DNA from: UMGS1613 sp045636225
GTDB lineage: Bacteria; Bacillota_I; Bacilli_A; RF39; UBA660
NCBI GenBank assembly: GCA_045636225.1
Contig: JAZTXB010000159.1
Span: 1-9,249, forward strand
DNA: 9,249 nt
Direction of reading: 5' to 3'
The position numbers were made by a program, and so were the translations under genes. This document shows positions 1 to 5,542 of this stretch, piece by piece. The number at the start of each line of letters is the position of its first letter. Position 1 is the first letter of the stretch. A model generated the notes under the pieces. The model had not been told where the DNA came from. It did no database searches and saw nothing but the letters and a program-made list of their open reading frames with translations.

Positions 1-168
1 CCTATAAAAAAAGGTGATGTAGTAGGCAAATTATATGTAAAAAATGATAATAAAACAATAAATACAGTTGACTTAACAGTACTTGATGATGTAGATAAGT
101 GCAATTTATTTGAACTATACTTTAAAAATTTAAAAAATATATTAAGTGGTAATATTTCATTTAACTAG
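1..168 (+). CDS. D-alanyl-D-alanine carboxypeptidase, C-terminal end (5' partial)
   Basis: The first 55 codons in frame 1 are open and end at a TAG stop; the start lies before the window. The visible peptide begins PIKKGDVVGKLYV and continues into NTVDLTVLDDVDKCN. This matches the C-terminal beta domain of low-molecular-weight penicillin-binding proteins (PBP5/DacA family), where the 'API-KKGD-VVGKL' turn and a following 'PL-V-...D-V-K' strand are typical. These enzymes trim the terminal D-Ala from peptidoglycan stem peptides outside the membrane. The last 15 residues could form the amphipathic membrane anchor, but this is weak. The catalytic domain (SxxK, SxN, KTG) is outside the window, so the call rests on the tail only. 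No terminator is visible between this stop and the next promoter, so readthrough into the following leader is possible. Confidence 0.6.
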   Translation, partial: PIKKGDVVGKLYVKNDNKTINTVDLTVLDDVDKCNLFELYFKNLKNILSGNISFN

Positions 169-176
169 ATTAATTA

Positions 177-205
177 TTGACAAAATATGGAATTAATGTT
201 ATTAT
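177..205 (+). promoter_or_regulatory. Sigma-A promoter of the ABC-exporter leader
   Basis: TTGACA at 177-182 and TATTAT at 200-205 are separated by exactly 17 bases. This is a near-perfect housekeeping promoter, lying 8 bases after the preceding stop codon. Transcription should start near 212, giving a leader of about 170 nt before the ABC transporter start. Confidence 0.8.
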
Positions 206-237
206 TTGTTTGAATTTAAAGAGAAAGGAGTGAAAAT

Positions 238-324
238 ATGAAGAAGTTTAATTTAAATGTTTTTAATAATCAAATAGTAGTCAGAGATAGTGTGAGAGAA
301 CTTCTTTGTTTTTTCACATACTAA
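238..324 (+). CDS. 28-aa leader peptide of the attenuated ABC exporter
   Basis: The ORF starts at ATG 238, 7 bases after a strong AAAGGAG site (224-230), and ends at TAA 322-324. The peptide starts MKKFNLNVFNNQIVV and ends LLCFFTY. It has no signal peptide and no run of one regulatory amino acid, although four of residues 5-11 are Asn. It lies between a strong promoter and a terminator directly before an ABC exporter. Codons 12-15 contain the segment complementary to the left arm of the terminator. By position and architecture it resembles regulatory leader peptides such as BmrB upstream of B. subtilis bmrCD, where ribosome stalling by antibiotics relieves attenuation. That it is translated is inferred from the ribosome-binding site; the peptide itself may have no function. 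Confidence 0.65.
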   Translation: MKKFNLNVFNNQIVVRDSVRELLCFFTY

Positions 325-353
325 AAACTTATAAAAAAATAAGACTACTATTT
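272..353 (+). promoter_or_regulatory. Putative antiterminator in the ABC-exporter leader
   Basis: Bases 272-282 (AAATAGTAGTC) are the exact reverse complement of 343-353 (GACTACTATTT), which is the left arm and loop of the downstream terminator, so the two pairings are mutually exclusive. Inside this long-range pairing lies a 12-pair hairpin, 290-301 with 308-319 (loop TTCTTT, four G-U pairs), which would bring the two arms together. A competing stem, 241-248 (AAGAAGTT) with 299-306 (AACTTCTT), would disrupt that inner hairpin and begins at the first codons of the leader ORF. The complementarity is seen directly; the switching model is inference. Confidence 0.6.
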
Positions 354-367
354 ATAGTAGTTTTTTT
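341..367 (+). terminator. Leader attenuator (intrinsic terminator) before the ABC exporter
   Basis: ACTACTA (344-350) pairs with TAGTAGT (355-361) around a TTTA loop. Flanking G-U and A-U pairs extend the stem to 341-364. A run of seven T follows at 361-367. It ends 15 bases before the transporter ATG, inside the same transcription unit, so it can only act as an attenuator of the exporter. Confidence 0.8.
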
Positions 368-382
368 GTACAAGGAGGTTAT

Positions 383-2113
383 ATGAAAAATTTAAAAGAA
401 TTTAAACCTCTAATAAAATTAATAGGAGAAGATAAGGGAAAACTTGTTTTAGCTAGTATTTTAATTTTTATATCAGGAATAGCTGAAATATTTACAGGAT
501 ATTTAAATGGTGCTGCTATAGAATCTATAACTAATTTAGAATTAAAAGCAGCATTAATATATTTAGGAATATATTTTTTAATAGAATTAACACTTGATGG
601 TAGTCTGCTTCATTTTGCCAACTCATTACTTTATAAAGTAGAAAGTGCACTTACTCGTAAATTAGGTTTTTTTACATATAAAAAAGCATTAAACTTACCA
701 GCAGTTGCTTTTGAAAAGACATCATCAGGTGAAATAATTAATAGAATTACTAATGATGCTGATACACTTAGTTTTGCATTTGGAAGACTTTTAAATATGA
801 TATCATCATTAGTCGCATCATCAATAATAATAATTTATGTGTTTATAAATTCATGGATTATTGGTGTTGAAATATTAGTTTTATTATTGTTGTTGTTTTT
901 AGTAGTAAAAAAATATAATCCTAAATTAAAAGAGATCCATAAAGAGAGAAAAAAAGAACAAGATAAATTTACATCCTTAACAACAGAATCAATTAGAGGT
1001 ATAAGAGAAATAAAAACATTAGGAATAAAATCAAGTTTAATTAGTGATATGACTGATATTATAAAAGTTATTTATAAAAAATCAGAAAAAGAAATAGATA
1101 TTCAAAAAGAATTTAATATTATTGTTAGATTTTTAAAAGCTATATTAGAAGTAGGTGTATTTGCTACTTGTGTTGTGCTTTTATATTTTAATCAAATATC
1201 TTTAACATTCTTTATCGCAATGACATATTACATTTATAGATATATGTGGTTAATAGAAAATATAAATGACTTAACTCAAGTTTATCAAAAAGTAGTAGTT
1301 TCTATAACAAGAGTTAATGAAATATTAGAAAATAAATTATATCAAGATGAATGTTTTGGTAATAAAAATATATCTAATATAAAAGGGGTATTAGAATTTA
1401 AAAATGTAGTATTTTCTTACCCAGATGAAGATATTACTTTAAATAATTTTAATTTAACGTTAGAACCTAATAAAAAAATAGCTATAGTAGGAAAATCTGG
1501 ACAAGGAAAATCTACATTATTTAATTTAATTACTAGGATATTTGATCCAAAAGAAGGAGAAATTTTATTAGATAATATAAATATAAAAGATTTAAGCGAA
1601 GAATCTCTTAGAAAGAATATTTCTATTATTAGACAAGAACCTTTTATATTTAATAAAACAATAAAAGAAAATTTTGAATTAGTAGATAAAAACATAACAC
1701 TAAAAGAAATAAGGAAATACTCTAAAATGGCTTACATAGATGATTATATTATGTCGCTACCTAAAAAGTATGATACTATACTTGGAGAAGGCGGGGTTAA
1801 TTTATCAGGTGGTCAAAAACAAAGATTATCAATTGCAAGAACGCTTTCTAAGAAAAGTAAAGTTATACTTTTTGATGAAGCAACTTCTGCTCTTGATAAT
1901 GAGTCACAAGAGTATATAAAAAAGGCAATAGATAACTTAGTTAAAGAACATACTGTAATAATAGTTGCTCATAGGTTATCTACAATAATGGATTCAGATG
2001 TTATACACATAGTAGATAAAGGAAAAGTAGTAGCGTCTGGAAGTCATAATGAATTATTAAAAACAAATAAAATTTACAAAAACTTATATGAAACAGAATC
2101 TTTAAATTCATAA
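383..2113 (+). CDS. ABC exporter half-transporter (fused membrane and ATPase domains)
   Basis: This 576-aa protein is a type IV ABC exporter of the MsbA/LmrA/BmrA class, with one transmembrane domain (about residues 15-305, hydrophobic segments near 20-40, 55-75, 130-175 and 250-285) followed by one nucleotide-binding domain. All ATPase motifs are present: Walker A GKSGQGKST (370-378), Q-loop Gln418, signature LSGGQ (474-478), Walker B ending Asp498-Glu499, and switch His530. The catalytic Glu499 is intact, so a homodimer could be fully active. No second half-transporter adjoins it. The start at ATG 383 is set by AAGGAGG at 372-378. It is a stand-alone unit with its own promoter, attenuator leader and terminator, which points to inducible drug or peptide efflux rather than a housekeeping role. 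The substrate cannot be read from the sequence. Confidence 0.9.
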   Translation: MKNLKEFKPLIKLIGEDKGKLVLASILIFISGIAEIFTGYLNGAAIESITNLELKAALIYLGIYFLIELTLDGSLLHFANSLLYKVESALTRKLGFFTYKKALNLPAVAFEKTSSGEIINRITNDADTLSFAFGRLLNMISSLVASSIIIIYVFINSWIIGVEILVLLLLLFLVVKKYNPKLKEIHKERKKEQDKFTSLTTESIRGIREIKTLGIKSSLISDMTDIIKVIYKKSEKEIDIQKEFNIIVRFLKAILEVGVFATCVVLLYFNQISLTFFIAMTYYIYRYMWLIENINDLTQVYQKVVVSITRVNEILENKLYQDECFGNKNISNIKGVLEFKNVVFSYPDEDITLNNFNLTLEPNKKIAIVGKSGQGKSTLFNLITRIFDPKEGEILLDNINIKDLSEESLRKNISIIRQEPFIFNKTIKENFELVDKNITLKEIRKYSKMAYIDDYIMSLPKKYDTILGEGGVNLSGGQKQRLSIARTLSKKSKVILFDEATSALDNESQEYIKKAIDNLVKEHTVIIVAHRLSTIMDSDVIHIVDKGKVVASGSHNELLKTNKIYKNLYETESLNS

Positions 2114-2136
2114 GATAGCAGTTGCTATCTTTTTTA
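2113..2136 (+). terminator. Intrinsic terminator after the ABC exporter
   Basis: AGATAGCA (2113-2120) pairs with TGCTATCT (2123-2130) and runs straight into a T tract to 2135. The stem begins on the last base of the ABC exporter stop codon. Confidence 0.8.
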
Positions 2137-2145
2137 CTCGTTTTA

Positions 2146-2154
2146 TGTTAAAAT
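2146..2154 (+). promoter_or_regulatory. Extended -10 promoter for the DUF3267 gene
   Basis: TGT followed by TAAAAT (2149-2154) forms an extended -10 element just after the preceding terminator. No good -35 is visible 16-18 bases upstream. It lies 28 bases before the DUF3267 start. Confidence 0.5.
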
Positions 2155-2182
2155 AAATATAGAATTTACTTAGGAGTTAATT

Positions 2183-2872
2183 ATGAAAAAAGAGTATTAT
2201 ATTTTTAAAATTAATTTAAATGTTTTAAATATAGTTGCTAATATTATATTTATTTTTGCTTTTGTTATGACTTTGTTATTTTTTCCTGATATAATTATTG
2301 GATTCTTTGAATATTCAGAAAGTTTTAAATTTTGTTTAGTATTATTACCAATAATGATGTTATATTTTGGACTTCATGAAGTATTACATGCATTAGGTTA
2401 CATATTACATGGTGCAAGCTTTAAAAAACTTACATTCGGTATGGAACTTGAAAAAGGTATTTTTTATTGTCTTTGCAGGGAAGAAGTATCTAGAAAAAAT
2501 ATATTAAATTCCTTATTATTTCCACTTTTTTATATAGGGATTGTAACTTACATTATAGGAGTTATATTTAATTTACCGCTGCTTACAATTTTATCTATAT
2601 TAAATATAAGTGGAGCTTCTGCTGATATAATGTATTTTATTTATATAATAAAATTAAATAAAGATATTAAATTTACTGAACTTGATGATGGTATGTCTTT
2701 TGCTATTTTATCGGATAGTGATGTTACAAACTTTAAACATACTGGGTTAAAATTTATACAAAAAAGAGATACTATAGAAAGAAACGATTTCAAAAAAATT
2801 AAAATTAGCAAACTAAGTTTTATAGTGTTAATAATTTGTATATTATTAATTATATCTAGTATTTTTGTATAA
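2183..2872 (+). CDS. DUF3267-type membrane protein with HExxH (putative zinc metalloprotease)
   Basis: This 229-aa integral membrane protein has hydrophobic segments near residues 15-40, 50-70, 110-130, 132-158 and 208-229. His65-Glu66 and His69 form an HEVLHALGY motif at the end of the second segment, and a membrane-embedded Asp148 in SGASADIMYF could be the third zinc ligand. This arrangement is that of the DUF3267 family, regarded as putative intramembrane or membrane-associated zinc peptidases. Whether it cleaves anything is unproven. The start ATG 2183 follows AGGAG (2172-2176). It sits between a terminator and a damaged small membrane-protein gene that starts 10 bases after its stop, with which it probably shares a transcript. 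Confidence 0.75.
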   Translation: MKKEYYIFKINLNVLNIVANIIFIFAFVMTLLFFPDIIIGFFEYSESFKFCLVLLPIMMLYFGLHEVLHALGYILHGASFKKLTFGMELEKGIFYCLCREEVSRKNILNSLLFPLFYIGIVTYIIGVIFNLPLLTILSILNISGASADIMYFIYIIKLNKDIKFTELDDGMSFAILSDSDVTNFKHTGLKFIQKRDTIERNDFKKIKISKLSFIVLIICILLIISSIFV

Positions 2873-2882
2873 GTAGAGTAGT

Positions 2883-3137
2883 ATGAATTTAGAAGAAAGA
2901 ATTAAAAATATAAAAGATAGAAATAAAAGAGTAGAATTAAATAAAAAATGCGAAACATGCTAGACTAGAAAAATAAGTATAATGATTTTAACTTATTTAG
3001 TTGTAATTATATATTATTATGTTATTAGAAAGTTTGATAATATTTTTTTAAGTTCACTTGTACCAGTAATAGGTTTTACTTTATCAACTTTATCTTTAAA
3101 TTTAATTAGAAAAATATGGCAAACTAAAATAAAGTAG
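2883..3137 (+). pseudogene. Small two-helix membrane protein gene, interrupted by an in-frame TAG
   Basis: From ATG 2883 the frame reads MNLEERIKNIKDRNKRVE, then KKCETC, and stops at TAG (2961-2963, codon 27). The same frame then stays open without another stop for 57 codons, encoding two hydrophobic helices (LTYLVVIIYYYV and SLVPVIGFTLSTLSLNLI) and a basic end, to TAG 3135-3137. A charged N-terminal helix followed by two membrane segments makes one sensible 84-residue protein, so the middle TAG looks like a nonsense mutation, most simply from TGG (Trp). TAG is an ordinary stop for other genes here. There is no good ribosome site before ATG 2883 (translation may couple to the gene 10 bases upstream) or before the internal ATG 2979-2981. 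A sequencing error or a real short peptide remains possible. Confidence 0.55.
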
Positions 3138-3159
3138 CAATTTCTTTGCTATTTTTTTT
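3131..3159 (+). terminator. Intrinsic terminator before gpsA
   Basis: TAGCAA (3135-3140) pairs with TTGCTA (3146-3151) around TTTCT, extended by A-U pairs on the outside. Eight T follow at 3152-3159. It overlaps the stop codon of the damaged small gene. Confidence 0.75.
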
Positions 3160-3174
3160 CTATAATGTTATAAT
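3146..3174 (+). promoter_or_regulatory. gpsA promoter, embedded in the preceding terminator
   Basis: The extended -10 TGT-TATAAT (3166-3174) is perfect. Seventeen bases upstream lies TTGCTA (3146-3151), a 4 of 6 match to the -35, which is also the right arm of the terminator hairpin. Transcription should start near 3181, leaving only about 9 nt before the gpsA ATG. Confidence 0.65.
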
Positions 3175-3189
3175 GTATTTGGTGATATA

Positions 3190-4158
3190 ATGAAAGTAAC
3201 AGTATTAGGTACAGGTGCTTATGGAATTGCACTTGCAAGTATACTTGTAGAAAATAAGAATAAAGTAGTTATGTGGACTACATTTGAAGAAGAAAAAAAA
3301 GAATTATTAGAAACAAGAAAAAGTCCAAAACTAGAAGGGTATACATTAGATAAAGAAATTAAAATTACAACTAATTTAGAAGAATCAATAAATAATAGTA
3401 ATTTAATAGTACTTGCTATACCAACTGCATTTATTACAGATGTTTGCAAAGAATTAAAAAAATATATAAAACCTAGTCAGCATATCTGTATAGCTAGTAA
3501 AGGTATAGAACAAGGTACTTGTCTATTTATACATGATATGGTATCAAAGCAAATAAAAACAAAAAATATTGGTGCTATTTCGGGACCTAGTTTTGCTATA
3601 GATTTAGTAAAAAAAGTTCCCGTAGGTTTATCTGTTGCTTCTAAAAATAAGAAAACAAGAGAATTAATAAGATGTGCATTTGCAAATGAGCATTTTAAAT
3701 TATATCCAACGACAGATATAATTGGAATAGAAGTATGTGGAGCTGTTAAAAATATAATCGCAATCGCATCTGGGATGATAGATGGACTTGGTTATCCAAT
3801 AACTACTCAAGCTTTATTAATAACTCAGTCACTACATGATATCAAGGCATTAATTCATGCTCTTGGAGGTAGTAAAAAAACAGTGTTATCATTTGCTGGA
3901 TTTGGAGATATACTTTTAACTTGTACAAGTGAGAAGAGTAGAAATTATTGTTTTGGAAAATTAATAGGTTCTGGGGATTCTAAGGAAAAAATTGAAGAAT
4001 ATAAGAATACAATAACAGTAGAAGGGTTATATACTTTAAAAAGTATTCATAAACTAATAAAGAATAAGAAAATAAAAATACCAACAATAAATATAATATA
4101 TGATATAGTATTTAAAGATAAGAAAATAGATAAATTAATTGAATATCTTATGATTTGA
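3190..4158 (+). CDS. gpsA: NAD(P)-dependent glycerol-3-phosphate dehydrogenase
   Basis: The cytosolic enzyme reduces dihydroxyacetone phosphate to sn-glycerol 3-phosphate, the backbone for membrane phospholipids. The 322 residues open with the Rossmann motif GTGAYGIA (7-14); most homologues have Trp where Tyr11 is. They continue with the family segments AIPTAF, CIASKGIE and ISGPSFA. The expected catalytic Lys187 lies in CGAVKNIIAIASG, and Asp240 in FAGFGDILLTCTSEKSRN, the substrate and cofactor end of the C-terminal helical domain. Length is slightly below the usual 330-340. The start ATG 3190 has only a weak GGTGA (3181-3185) upstream, and the predicted transcript start leaves a very short 5' leader. 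The gene stands alone between its own promoter and a new promoter whose -35 overlaps its TGA stop. Confidence 0.93.
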   Translation: MKVTVLGTGAYGIALASILVENKNKVVMWTTFEEEKKELLETRKSPKLEGYTLDKEIKITTNLEESINNSNLIVLAIPTAFITDVCKELKKYIKPSQHICIASKGIEQGTCLFIHDMVSKQIKTKNIGAISGPSFAIDLVKKVPVGLSVASKNKKTRELIRCAFANEHFKLYPTTDIIGIEVCGAVKNIIAIASGMIDGLGYPITTQALLITQSLHDIKALIHALGGSKKTVLSFAGFGDILLTCTSEKSRNYCFGKLIGSGDSKEKIEEYKNTITVEGLYTLKSIHKLIKNKKIKIPTINIIYDIVFKDKKIDKLIEYLMI

Positions 4159-4183
4159 CAAAATTAGACTTTTATAATATAAT
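4155..4183 (+). promoter_or_regulatory. Consensus sigma-A promoter of the NrtR-like gene
   Basis: TTGACA (4155-4160) and TATAAT (4178-4183) are both exact consensus with a 17-base spacer. The -35 overlaps the gpsA stop codon. No terminator separates gpsA from it. Expected transcript start is near 4190. Confidence 0.85.
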
Positions 4184-4215
4184 ACAGGTGTATTTGGAAC
4201 ACAAAGAGGGGTAAA

Positions 4216-4791
4216 ATGGAAATTGTAGTAAAAAGTTTAATAGGTATATTTACTATAGTAGATGGTAAAATTAATTTACTTATAAGTGGTAATAATTTAT
4301 TTACTATTATGTGTAAAGATAATGTTGAAATAGAAAATCAAACTTTTATATCTAATAATTTAAATATTGATAATTTAAATTTAAAACAATGTTATACATT
4401 TAGTGAAAAAGAAGATGATAAATTAGTAATATCTATTCTTTATAGTGATATAGTTAATTATGATAATATTAAGTCAAATAATTTTATTTTAATGCCTATA
4501 GAAAATGTAAATAAAGATATATATATAAATAAATTAATTGAATGTTTAAAAAAAGATTTGGTTCTAAATAGTACAATAAAAAAATTATATCCTGGTGAGT
4601 TTGTATTACCAGAACTTCAAAAAATATATGAAGATTTACTTAATAAAAAGTATGATAGAAGAAATTTTAGAAAAAGACTTATTAAATTAGACGTAATAGA
4701 AGATTTAAATAAAATGAGTGAAAGTAAAAAAGGTAGACCAGCAAAGTTATATAAATTTAAAGATATAACTGAAGATAAGATATTGTTTTAG
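4216..4791 (+). CDS. NrtR-like regulator with a degenerate Nudix domain
   Basis: This 191-aa cytosolic protein ends in a winged-helix region typical of NrtR-type regulators: LYPGEFVLPELQKIYEDLL (from 124), then RRNFRKRLIKLDVIEDLN (from 148) and GRPAKLYKF (from 173). NrtR proteins join a Nudix fold that senses ADP-ribose to this DNA-binding domain, and many control NAD or sugar metabolism. Here the N-terminal part (MEIVVKSLIGIFTIVDGKIN) and the KQCYTFSEKEDDKLVISILY segment fit the flanks of a Nudix fold. The stretch between them is short and lacks the Gx5Ex7REUxEExGU Nudix box, so hydrolysis is not expected. The start ATG 4216 follows AGAGGGG (4205-4211). Its targets are unknown; no NAD gene is in the window. 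It overlaps the ribosome site of the next microprotein gene. Confidence 0.75.
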   Translation: MEIVVKSLIGIFTIVDGKINLLISGNNLFTIMCKDNVEIENQTFISNNLNIDNLNLKQCYTFSEKEDDKLVISILYSDIVNYDNIKSNNFILMPIENVNKDIYINKLIECLKKDLVLNSTIKKLYPGEFVLPELQKIYEDLLNKKYDRRNFRKRLIKLDVIEDLNKMSESKKGRPAKLYKFKDITEDKILF

Positions 4792-4801
4792 GAGGTAGTT
4801 T

Positions 4802-4927
4802 ATGGTTAAATGGGGAGTAAGATCAATGGTATGGTATGTTTTTGTACTTGTTATTGCTTTTTGTGTATCTCTATATTATTATTATCAATTTGTAAGCGAT
4901 CCAACAATACAAAGATTATTTTACTAA
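4802..4927 (+). CDS. 41-aa single-pass membrane microprotein
   Basis: ATG 4802 is preceded by AGGAGG (4790-4795), whose first two bases are the end of the NrtR-like stop codon; the start is only 11 bases after that stop, so the two are translationally coupled. The peptide is MVKWGVRSMVWYVFVLVIAF followed by CVSLYYYYQFVSDPTIQRLFY. It has a short basic N-terminus, one hydrophobic helix (about residues 9-28) and a polar tail, so positive-inside logic places the N-terminus in the cytosol. A 60-codon frame overlapping this region in another register (from 4810) lacks a ribosome site and is rejected. I do not recognise the family. The coupling suggests a role linked to the NrtR-like protein, but this is inference. 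Confidence 0.7.
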   Translation: MVKWGVRSMVWYVFVLVIAFCVSLYYYYQFVSDPTIQRLFY

Positions 4928-4930
4928 GTA

Positions 4931-4957
4931 AAAAGGGGATTAAAAAAATCTTTTTTT
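4931..4957 (+). terminator. Possible weak terminator before the str operon
   Basis: AAAAGGGGATT can pair with AATCTTTTTTT around five A bases, with three G-U pairs, placing the T run inside the stem. It lies just after the microprotein stop and before the rpsL promoter. The stem is poor in G-C pairs, so this is tentative. Confidence 0.35.
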
Positions 4958-4969
4958 GTAAAAAAAACG

Positions 4970-4998
4970 TTGACAAACATATATTTAAATGATATATT
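4970..4998 (+). promoter_or_regulatory. Promoter of the str (rpsL-rpsG-fusA) operon
   Basis: TTGACA (4970-4975) is exact, with TATATT (4993-4998) 17 bases downstream; TATTAT at 4995-5000 is an alternative -10 at 19 bases. The AT-rich region just upstream fits an UP element. The transcript start should be near 5005, giving a leader of about 87 nt before rpsL. Confidence 0.75.
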
Positions 4999-5017
4999 AT
5001 TTATGCATTTTAATTTG

Positions 5018-5072
5018 GATTTGCTTACGGGCAAATCTTTAATTAGGATAAAAATGAAACACCTGGAGGTGT
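5018..5072 (+). promoter_or_regulatory. Structured leader of the rpsL mRNA (two hairpins)
   Basis: Hairpin 1 pairs GATTTGC (5018-5024) with GCAAATC (5031-5037) around TTACGG. Hairpin 2 is the perfect palindrome ACACCTGGAGGTGT (5059-5072), a 5-bp stem ACACC/GGTGT with loop TGGA that holds a Shine-Dalgarno-like GGAGG in its right half. Neither is followed by a T run, so neither is a plain terminator. The real ribosome site (5079-5085) is just after hairpin 2. A role in autoregulation by S12 or S7 is possible but not shown. Confidence 0.5.
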
Positions 5073-5091
5073 GGAAAGAAAGGAGAAATTT

Positions 5092-5511
5092 ATGCCAACA
5101 ATTAATCAATTAGTAAGAAAGAGAAGAACTCAAAAAACTAAAAAGAGTAAATCACCTGTTTTAAATATTGGATATAACAGTAAAGATAAAGTACAAACAA
5201 ATAAAACAGCTCCACAAAAACGTGGTGTATGTACTCGTGTTGGAACAATGACACCAAAGAAACCAAACTCAGCTTTAAGAAAATATGCTCGTGTTAGACT
5301 TTCAAATAATATGGAAGTTACAGCATATATTCCAGGAGAAGGACACAATTTACAAGAACACAGTGTTGTATTAATACGTGGTGGACGTGTTAAGGACTTA
5401 ATCGGTGTTCGTTATCACATTGTTCGTGGAACACTTGATACAGCTGGTATCGAAAAACGTCGTCAAGGACGTAGTAAATATGGTACTAAAAAACCAAAAT
5501 CAGCAAAATAA
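5092..5511 (+). CDS. rpsL: 30S ribosomal protein S12
   Basis: The 139-aa S12 lines the decoding centre of the 30S subunit. It starts MPTINQLVRKRR and has the long N-terminal extension typical of Bacillota. The decoding loops are TPKKPNSALRK (Lys56 and Lys57, equal to E. coli Lys42/43) and RGGRVKDL (Lys101, Asp102). Lys56 and Lys101 are wild type for streptomycin. Residue 104, however, is Ile (codon ATC at 5401), where the family has Pro (E. coli Pro90). The start is ATG 5092, 6 bases after AAAGGAG (5079-5085); a GTG at 5071 in frame would add 7 residues not found in S12 and would sit too close to its only SD-like sequence. It is first in the str operon, 31 AT-rich bases before rpsG. Confidence 0.97.
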   Translation: MPTINQLVRKRRTQKTKKSKSPVLNIGYNSKDKVQTNKTAPQKRGVCTRVGTMTPKKPNSALRKYARVRLSNNMEVTAYIPGEGHNLQEHSVVLIRGGRVKDLIGVRYHIVRGTLDTAGIEKRRQGRSKYGTKKPKSAK

Positions 5512-5542
5512 ATAATAATTAATAAATAAAGGAGGAAATTAA

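Noticed and set aside
2961..2963. TAG read as an amino acid (amber suppression)
   Set aside because: TAG terminates the carboxypeptidase and the NrtR-like genes normally, and there is no nearby suppressor tRNA or recoding element; a nonsense mutation is simpler.
4188..4202. GTGT-N7-ACAC inverted repeat after the NrtR-like promoter as an autoregulatory operator
   Set aside because: Only 4 bp per arm; too short to separate from chance without related sequences.
4810..4992. A 60-codon + strand frame overlapping the microprotein
   Set aside because: It has no ribosome site, its composition is poor, it runs into the rpsL promoter, and it is out of frame with the well-initiated 41-aa gene at 4802.
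5071..5091. GTG start that would lengthen S12 by 7 residues
   Set aside because: The only SD-like sequence is 1 base away, inside a hairpin; ATG 5092 has an AAAGGAG at 6 bases and gives the canonical MPTINQL start.
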